A stretch of 64,000 bases of DNA from Lepraria neglecta (lineage: Eukaryota > Ascomycota > Lecanoromycetes > Lecanorales > Stereocaulaceae): NCBI GenBank assembly GCA_033220425.1, contig CM065650.1:2294001-2358000 (forward strand). The letters are read 5' to 3'. The notes beneath the pieces were generated by a model that saw nothing but the letters and a program-made list of their open reading frames with translations, had not been told where the DNA came from and did not search any database. Shown one piece after another: positions 57,867-64,000 of this stretch. How positions within the stretch are numbered: position 1 is the stretch's first letter; each line of letters begins with the position of its first letter. The translations under genes and the position numbers were made by a program.

Positions 57867-60800
57867 TCAAGATAACTTTCTCCTACGCTTCCTTCCGCGT
57901 CCTATATACTCCTTATACTTACACTTAAGGACTAGCGTATTAATAAGTTCATCCTCTAGTAACTATTAGTTGTAGATATTACCCCATCCAGTCTACTTGA
58001 CCTTATACTATATACCTTCCTTATTCTTTACCTTATTAATAATTTCTTCTACCTCCTACTATTCTTTATTATTAATAAGTTCTAGGGGCTATATAAAATC
58101 CGCTAACTCTGCGCTATCGTATAAATAATAGGGTTTAAGTAAGGATATATAAAAGGTGTTATAGATACGATAATCCGGGGGTAGTATAAGTCGGTACGCC
58201 TATACTCCGACCTTATCTTTAATTCTAAAAGGGCCGACGAACCGATAGGATAGCTTCTTACTTAGCCGCCTTTACTTGAGGTTTTTAGCCGATAGTATTA
58301 CTAATTAGCCTACTTGGTACTCTTTAGGCTTATATTCTTGGTTATAATACTTCGCCTACACCTTGATAGCTCCCCGCTAATACTCCTTAATCGTTTTACG
58401 ATAGTACTATAACCGCTCTACCCGTTCCTTTACTAATAGTATCTCCCCCCTTAGGGAACCATCCCCGGCTTCCCAATGAATTTCGGGGTTATAACCGTAT
58501 CCTGCAAAAAACGGCGAGCAGCCAACGGAGCTATAGAGGCTATTTATATAAGCAAATTCGGCTACGGGCAAGAGCTTTACCCAGTTTGTTTATTCTGAAT
58601 TCGTAAACGTCCGCAAGAAGTGCTCCAATATCTGGTTTTAGTGTTCTGTCTAACCATCTATCTGTAGGTAAAAAGCGGTACTTATACGCCGCTTGATCTT
58701 TGTATAATAGTAAACCGCTAACTAGAACGCACTTGTGAATACAGAGCCTCTGTCGCTTATAATACTAGTTAGTATACTATATCGGCAGATAACTTTATTA
58801 AAGAAGAGTTCCGCTAGCTTAGCGGCGGCGATAGTTTTAGTAGTAGGCAGATAACGAGCCATCTTGGTGAATCTGTCTACTACTACCAAAATCGAGTTAT
58901 ATACGACGCCGCCCCGTTTGCTTGGAGGTAATCCCGTTATAAAATCCATGGTTAATTCCTACTATAGACCTTTTAGTAACGGTAATGATTATAATTCGCT
59001 ATAAGGACGATGTCTAGCCACTTTGACCCTTTGATAGATATCGTATATGCGCACGTAGCTCTGCGCCTGCTCCGCGATATTATACTAATGGTACTTGCGC
59101 TACAGGAGCTCCAGCGTCTTTTCGGCTCTAAAGTATCCTACTAGGGGGTCGTCGTAGTATTTACTAATTAATTCTTATCTTAAAGTACTATCTTCAGGGA
59201 TATATAGTTATCCCTTATACTAAAGGAGGTTCTTATTATCGAAAGACTAATCTTAATCTAGAAGGCGTAGGTGCCCCTCTGACTCTACGCTGTTACTTCT
59301 GTATTTCCTAACCTACTTGTTATAGCGTTATAAATCAGAAATTAGCGACTTAAGTAGTCTTTGGGTATCTATATAAGGCCCTTCCTTAAGATCTCTAACG
59401 GTTTTCCTTAGTATAACTACCTGAATACCTATAACTTGCGACCCTAGCTATAGTATCGCCTTATCGGCGCGCTTACGCATACTTGTATCCTCTATAGACC
59501 AAAGTGCCAGCTTGTTCTATAACGTTAGTAATAGCTTAGTATTCAATAGCGAGGCCCCTTTATAATCTGGGCGTCTAGAAGGAGGATTAGCGGGATTAGT
59601 TTTGCCTACTCTATAGATTATCTCGAAGTTATAAGCTATAAGCTTTAGTGCCCAGCGTGCTTACTGCGGCGTTAACTCTTTCAGCTTTATGAATCCCTGT
59701 AGATTATTATGATCCGTTAGAACCTCTACCGGGAAAAGGCTTCCTTCTAGGTAGTATTGCTACTACTTGAATGCTGTGATAACTGCGAGTAATTCTTGGT
59801 TATATACTTTATAATTTTGCTTAGCAGGAATCATTTTATGAGACTAGAATATAACTGGCCGCTAGCTCCCCTAGTTATCCGGTTATAATAGGATACCTGT
59901 AATAGTAAAATTCGATATATCGGTCTTAACCCTGATTTTCTAAGACGGATTAAAATGTTATAGTAGGGGGGCTTCGGTAAACTTCCTATATAGTTATTGG
60001 AACGCTGTCTGCGTGTTATCGGACTACTCGAGTAGTCCCGTTTTCCTTCTATCCTTACTACCTTTTAGTAGGCTAGTAAGTGGCGCTGTAATAGCCGAAT
60101 AATAATGGATGAAACGACGATAGAAATTCGCAAAGCCTAGGAATACCTGGACTTCTTGATAAGTCTTCGGTGTTAGCTAATCCCTAATTATCTTAACTCT
60201 GCGCGTATCTATCTCTACGCTAGCGGTAGAGACGATAAAGCCTAAGTACTTAACCCGGGTCGTAAAAAACTTATACTTCTTCCGGTTCGTATAGAGTTGG
60301 AATTGCTGAAGTCTTTGGAGTACTCCTTTAATGTGCCTCTAGTAGTCCGCTAGGGTTTCTGAAAAAACCAAGATATTATCTAAATATACTATACACGTCA
60401 CATCGACTAGGCCTATAAGGGCCCGATTGATATACGCTTGAAAAGTAGTAGGGGTATTCGCTAACCTAAATGGTATAATAAGATATTCAAAGTGACCGTA
60501 ACGCGTGCGGAACGCTGTCTTCTATTTATCGCTACGCTTAATTCGGATACGATGATACGTATCCTTGAGGTCCAACTTTAAGAATACTTTAGTACCGCTT
60601 AAGCGGTCTAGTATCTCGGTGATTAGGGGTAATAGGTGCCGATTCTTGATTGTCACCGTATTTAACCCTCGATAATCTACGTAAAGACGTAGCCCCCTAT
60701 CCTTTTTTGGTACGAAAAGTATAGGTACTCCTACCGGCGAAATAGAGTAGCGAATCTACTTCTTTCCTAGCGTATTATCAAGGTACCGCCGAAGCTCCGT

Positions 60801-61500
60801 TAACTCTATCCTTGATAGATTATAGATAGGACTATAAGGTGGCTCCCTACCGTCTAACTTAATAGCGTAGTCTCCCTGCTTTTATTTAGGTAAGATCCCT
60901 ACTTTCTTATTTAAGAAGATATCTTTAAACTCCTATAATTCAGGAGGAAGGGTTATATCGAACTCGTCAGTCTGAGGTTACTCCGCTATTATAGCGCTAG
61001 CGCAAATCACAGCGAACACTTTCTATTCCTGTTATAAAACTTTGCTAAATTCGGTCAGTCTATCTAGCTATATCAGCCTAGGATTTATTTGGTACCGCTA
61101 TTGGCGCGCTAGCGTATCGACTATAATACCTGACTTATAAAGCGCTGGCATCCCGATGATCAAGTTAGGACCCTCCTGGTCTACGGCGTAGAACAAGGAA
61201 CTACATTCCTTTTCTTGCCCCCAGTTATTAGTAGCTATATAGCTTAACTAAAACGCCCTATAATAAAAGGCGCCTTGTCTGCTTAGCCATACCGGCGTCG
61301 GCAAGACAGCGCGTTCTAGCTATAAATTATATTGCACTACGAACCGCTGAGAGACCAAGCTAATCGTCGCCCTAGGGTCAATCAGCCCCTTGACGGGCTG
61401 TCGACTACCTGGGAGGATTACTTGTCCCGTAAGGTAAAGAGGTTCTAAGGCTTCTATTCGTCTATCTTCCCCCGCTTACTTAGCAGTAGCGGGGTACTAT
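57867..61500 (-). pseudogene. pol: pol of F (PR-RT-RH-IN-chromodomain), nearly intact frame
   Basis: The minus-strand frame can be read almost throughout. The protease block has LIDPRATISLV (about 61370-61390). The RT has [12 protein letters not shown] (about 60680), RYGHFEYLIIPF and YLDNILVFS (about 60363-60389, second Asp to Asn). RNase H includes LTDHNNLQGF (about 59720). Integrase has an HHCC-like region, MDFITGLPPS at 58922-58949 and SDRGSVFTS near 58730; 58722-58949 is still open. The chromodomain with VKWTG-type core is at about 57950-58060. Closing TGA at 57869-57867. Stops occur at Trp/Gln codons. Confidence 0.88.
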
Positions 61501-62600
61501 CTTTTTTTAACTATACCGCATTAATAGGGGTAAAGCTTAGATCATCCCTATAGGGACATTCTGGTTTCTAATACCCCGTCTTACCGTAATAATAATAACT
61601 ATTATCACGGTAGTCAGGGTTAGCCTTAGGTACTAGATAAGACTTAGAATTTCGTCTCCTCTTGCTACCTCGCTAATATCCTGCTGGCTCTCCGCTAGCG
61701 GACTTAGTCGGAGTACTAGACACCCGTTCTTCTAAAGGCCTACCCTTACTACTAGATCTAGGCGTTAATAGATAACGCTCAAGGTTCTTTTCCTGTATAA
61801 TCGCAAGTACTAAGAGACTATCACGCGTTGTCGGGACGCTGCCGGTACTTAGGATTTTAGACTTTAACTCAGGGCGGAGTTTGGTTAAAAAGCTATTTAC
61901 CCGGAACTCTTCTGATAGGGGAGTAATATAGCTTTCTAGTTCTTCTAGGTAAGCTTTAAAGACGGAAACCTTCTATCCCTACTATTACTTAGCGCTATTT
62001 AAGCGCTCGTAGGTAAGTAGTTGGTAATTTACTGGGTCTGCTACTAAATCTAAGAGAAACTGAGAAAAGTTCTTAAAAGAGTAATCGTCTAGCTGTTCCT
62101 TCCGAAAGTATTAGCGCTACTACGTCGCTGTATCCCCTTCTAGGGACTATATATAGTAGAGGATTTTCGCCCTATCGGTAGTGAAATATTCAGGACTTAG
62201 GAGGAATTTGATTTCGACGTCGGCGAACTAGCGGATATACTCTCCTTCGCTGTTACTATAATAGAGCTATATCTTTTCAGGGTGTATTATCTTTGCCGCC
62301 AGTAAGACCGATAGTGCCTCGCTATCGCTAAGCCCCTTAAAGTCTTCTATATCGGCTTTAGCTCCTAGTCGAAGCTCTGTATTCCGAGCTTCTAACTCCC
62401 GGACGTGTTTTTCTTCTAATAAGTATTAGTTTTCTACCTTAAGTTAGGTAATCCTCTACTAGAGTGCCGGAGATAAAAGGATCGAGTCCGAGGACTCTAC
62501 TGTCGGTGGGTTATCGGGGTGCGTAGTCTCCGGTTCTAGTTCTTCTAAAGAGCGCGGTTATCTTACTATAATATCCTACTCCGGGCCTTTAGCCTTAAAG
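61500..62600 (-). pseudogene. gag: gag of F (broken)
   Basis: The minus-strand frame starts just after the 5' LTR. It has an N-terminal charged helical part (EEKHVRELEARNTELRLG near 62390) and a capsid-like region (about 62000-62300). Near 61560-61620 is a CCHC knuckle whose first two Cys and His read Tyr while the last Cys is kept (KPECP). The gag and protease frames overlap with a frame change near 61440, as in many Gypsy elements. Several TAG stops. Confidence 0.75.
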
Positions 62601-62617
62601 GTTGGAGTGATTAGAAC

Positions 62618-63069
62618 TATAAGGTATACTCCCCGTCAGCGGGCCGTTATCGCTCTGTGAACTAGGCTCCTCGCTGGCGGACCGTTGCTGTACCCTAGGA
62701 TCTACGTCCCGCGGGCGCTACAATGTCGGACTGCGGCTCAGCTCTTCGCTGGCGTTATACTGCTGTATATAAAGGTATTCAAAGACGTGAAGTGGTTATA
62801 TTACTGGTATAGTATAGATGGTTCTGTATTAGAACTAATTACTAAGGATCCTTAGGAAAGAAGTGGGTAGACCGCTCCTTAAGCTTCTTCCTGCGGGTAA
62901 CACATAGCCGCTATTAGGCAGCTAGCGCACCACTAAGAACCTAGCTCCTGACAGCTACCAAGTCGGTCGAATATCATTCCGATCCACGCTAGCGCTCCGC
63001 GCACTAAGAGATATCGGAATAGCTTCACTAACAAGGCAGACCCCTTCCAACATGATAGTTGGTATTACA
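62618..63069 (-). repeat. 5' LTR of F
   Basis: 452 bp, the upstream LTR for the minus-strand genes. It retains more CpA/TpG than its partner. Ends ggtattaca on the plus strand, followed by TSD aatag. The sequence next to it on the gag side (minus strand gttctaatcactcc) lacks the TGG start of a classical tRNA primer-binding site. Confidence 0.94.
62766..62775. promoter_or_regulatory. Two-sided TATA-like site in the F LTR
   Basis: tatataaagg on the plus strand, which also reads tttatata on the minus strand. On the minus strand it could drive the genomic RNA. The same site in the left LTR (about 55980, decayed to tatatacaaagg) points on the plus strand towards the convergent ORF. Promoter function is inferred. 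Confidence 0.4.
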
Positions 63070-63074
63070 AATAG

Positions 63075-64000
63075 TAGGTAACTAGATACTATTTTTAGTC
63101 TTTTATCTAGTATAAGTATACTCCTATTACAAGATCCGATATATCCGTTTCGATATAAGCTAGCTCGTTTATTTAAAAGGTATAGAGTACTAGTAGATCC
63201 GTATATACCTTCTTTAGTATATTAAACGCCTTCTATTAGTCTTTTCCCTATATAAATCCGATATTCTTCTTAGTAATATCCGTTAGCGGTAGTATCTTCT
63301 TGGAGTAGCCCTCGATGAACTTCCTGTTAAAGTTAGCAAATCCTAAGAAGCTTTATACTACTTTGACGCCCTATAGTATAGGCTATTTAGCTATAGCCTT
63401 GATCTTCTCCGGGCTTATACTAATACCTTTTATACTAACTATAAATCCTAGAAACTCTACTAATTCCCTGTAGAATTCGTACTTTTCTAGTTTAAGAAGA
63501 AGTTTTACTTATAATAGGTATCTAAGGACATCCTATATATACGTAATATATTCTTTCTTATTCTTAGAATAAATTAGTATATTATTAAGGTACGCTATCG
63601 CTATTCGATCTAAGTATACTTATACGATATTATTAATAAGTACTTAGTAGGTTACTAGTGCGTTAGTAAGTCTAAATAGTATTACTAGATACTTATAATA
63701 GCTATATCTTGTTCGGAAGGTAGTTTTCTATTCTTCGCCTCCTTTTATCCGAATTAGGTTATATACGCCTCTAAGATCTAGTTTAGTAAATATCTTTGCT
63801 TTCCTAAGCCGATCCTATAGCTCGCCGATATTAGGCAAAGGATATCTATTCTTAATTATAATATCGTTCAACTTTTAATAGTCGACGTATAGTTATAAGC
63901 TTCCGTCCTTCTTTAGTATAAAGAGGATTAGGTAACCTACTAGTAATTTAGATTCTCGAATAAATCCTTTTTTGAGGTTCTCGTCAATATACCTACGAAG
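63075..64000 (-). pseudogene. pol: D' continued: RNase H and reverse transcriptase part of pol
   Basis: Minus-strand pol resumes after F and runs out of the window. RNase H lies to about 63260. The RT follows, with the catalytic box reading YLNN at about 63566-63592 (both Asp lost) and the palm blocks corresponding to 23390-23760 of D up to 64000. Stops at TAG/TAA. Confidence 0.87.

Larger units (their letters stand above)
55833..63069 (-). mobile_element. F: full-length Ty3/Gypsy chromovirus, youngest element
   Basis: A 7.2-kb minus-strand element with two 452-bp LTRs, TSD aatag (55828-55832 and 63070-63074), gag, pol with chromodomain, and a purine tract (read on the minus strand as aaggggggaga, about 56289-56299) next to the left LTR. 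Far fewer stops than A-D and higher GC, with CpA/TpG still common, so it inserted late or was hit by RIP only lightly. It is unrelated to A-D at the LTR level. Confidence 0.94.

Overview
The window looks like an AT-rich, repeat-only compartment of a filamentous ascomycete (Pezizomycotina) genome. No host gene, rRNA or tRNA was recognised. Almost everything is transposable-element DNA damaged by what looks like repeat-induced point mutation (RIP). CpA/TpG is nearly absent and TpA is in great excess while CpG is retained. The stops inside old reading frames are mostly TAG/TAA at Gln or Trp codons, zinc-knuckle Cys/His codons have become Tyr, and the second Asp of the reverse-transcriptase YLDD box has become Asn.

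The layout is a set of nested insertions that can be peeled apart using LTR ends and target-site duplications (TSDs). H0 is a minus-strand Ty3/Gypsy chromovirus (1-1298, 14410-15227). It carries E1 (1299-14404, family A, TSD ctata), which carries E2 (6859-13403, family B, TSD aatac). H0 is also broken by R1 (15228-15633), a repeat of unknown class. R1 is broken by C (from 15634), a plus-strand Gypsy of another lineage. C is broken by D (20363-50889, family D, TSD ctaga). The 3' LTR of D is broken by G (27084-50842), a very large TIR transposon carrying a Plavaka-type (CACTA/CMC) transposase. G is broken by E3 (36146-42682, family B, TSD tatat). C is broken again by D' (51386 to beyond the window, minus strand, family D). 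D' contains R2 (52922-54533, TSD tcttt) and F (55833-63069, a younger minus-strand chromovirus, TSD aatag). The deepest chain is H0 > R1 > C > D > G > E3.

The A, B, D and F elements have the usual chromovirus order: LTR, gag with a CCHC knuckle, protease, reverse transcriptase, RNase H, integrase, chromodomain, polypurine tract, LTR. Unexpectedly, families A, B and D also hold a convergent reading frame on the opposite strand between the chromodomain and the 3' LTR. It is recognisable in six copies (H0, E1, E2, E3, D, D'), is about 200 codons long, has a conserved N-terminus and a charged coiled-coil-like middle, and in family B starts at an ATG inside the LTR. Element F has an unrelated acidic convergent frame in the same place, with plausible spliceosomal introns.

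G is about 17.2 kb without E3. It has perfect 19-bp TIRs and a 2-bp duplication (AT), confirmed by the intact partner LTR. Besides the transposase it carries about four further damaged coding regions, including two paralogous long minus-strand genes that I could not assign to a family. All boundaries given as 'about' are estimates from degraded sequence.
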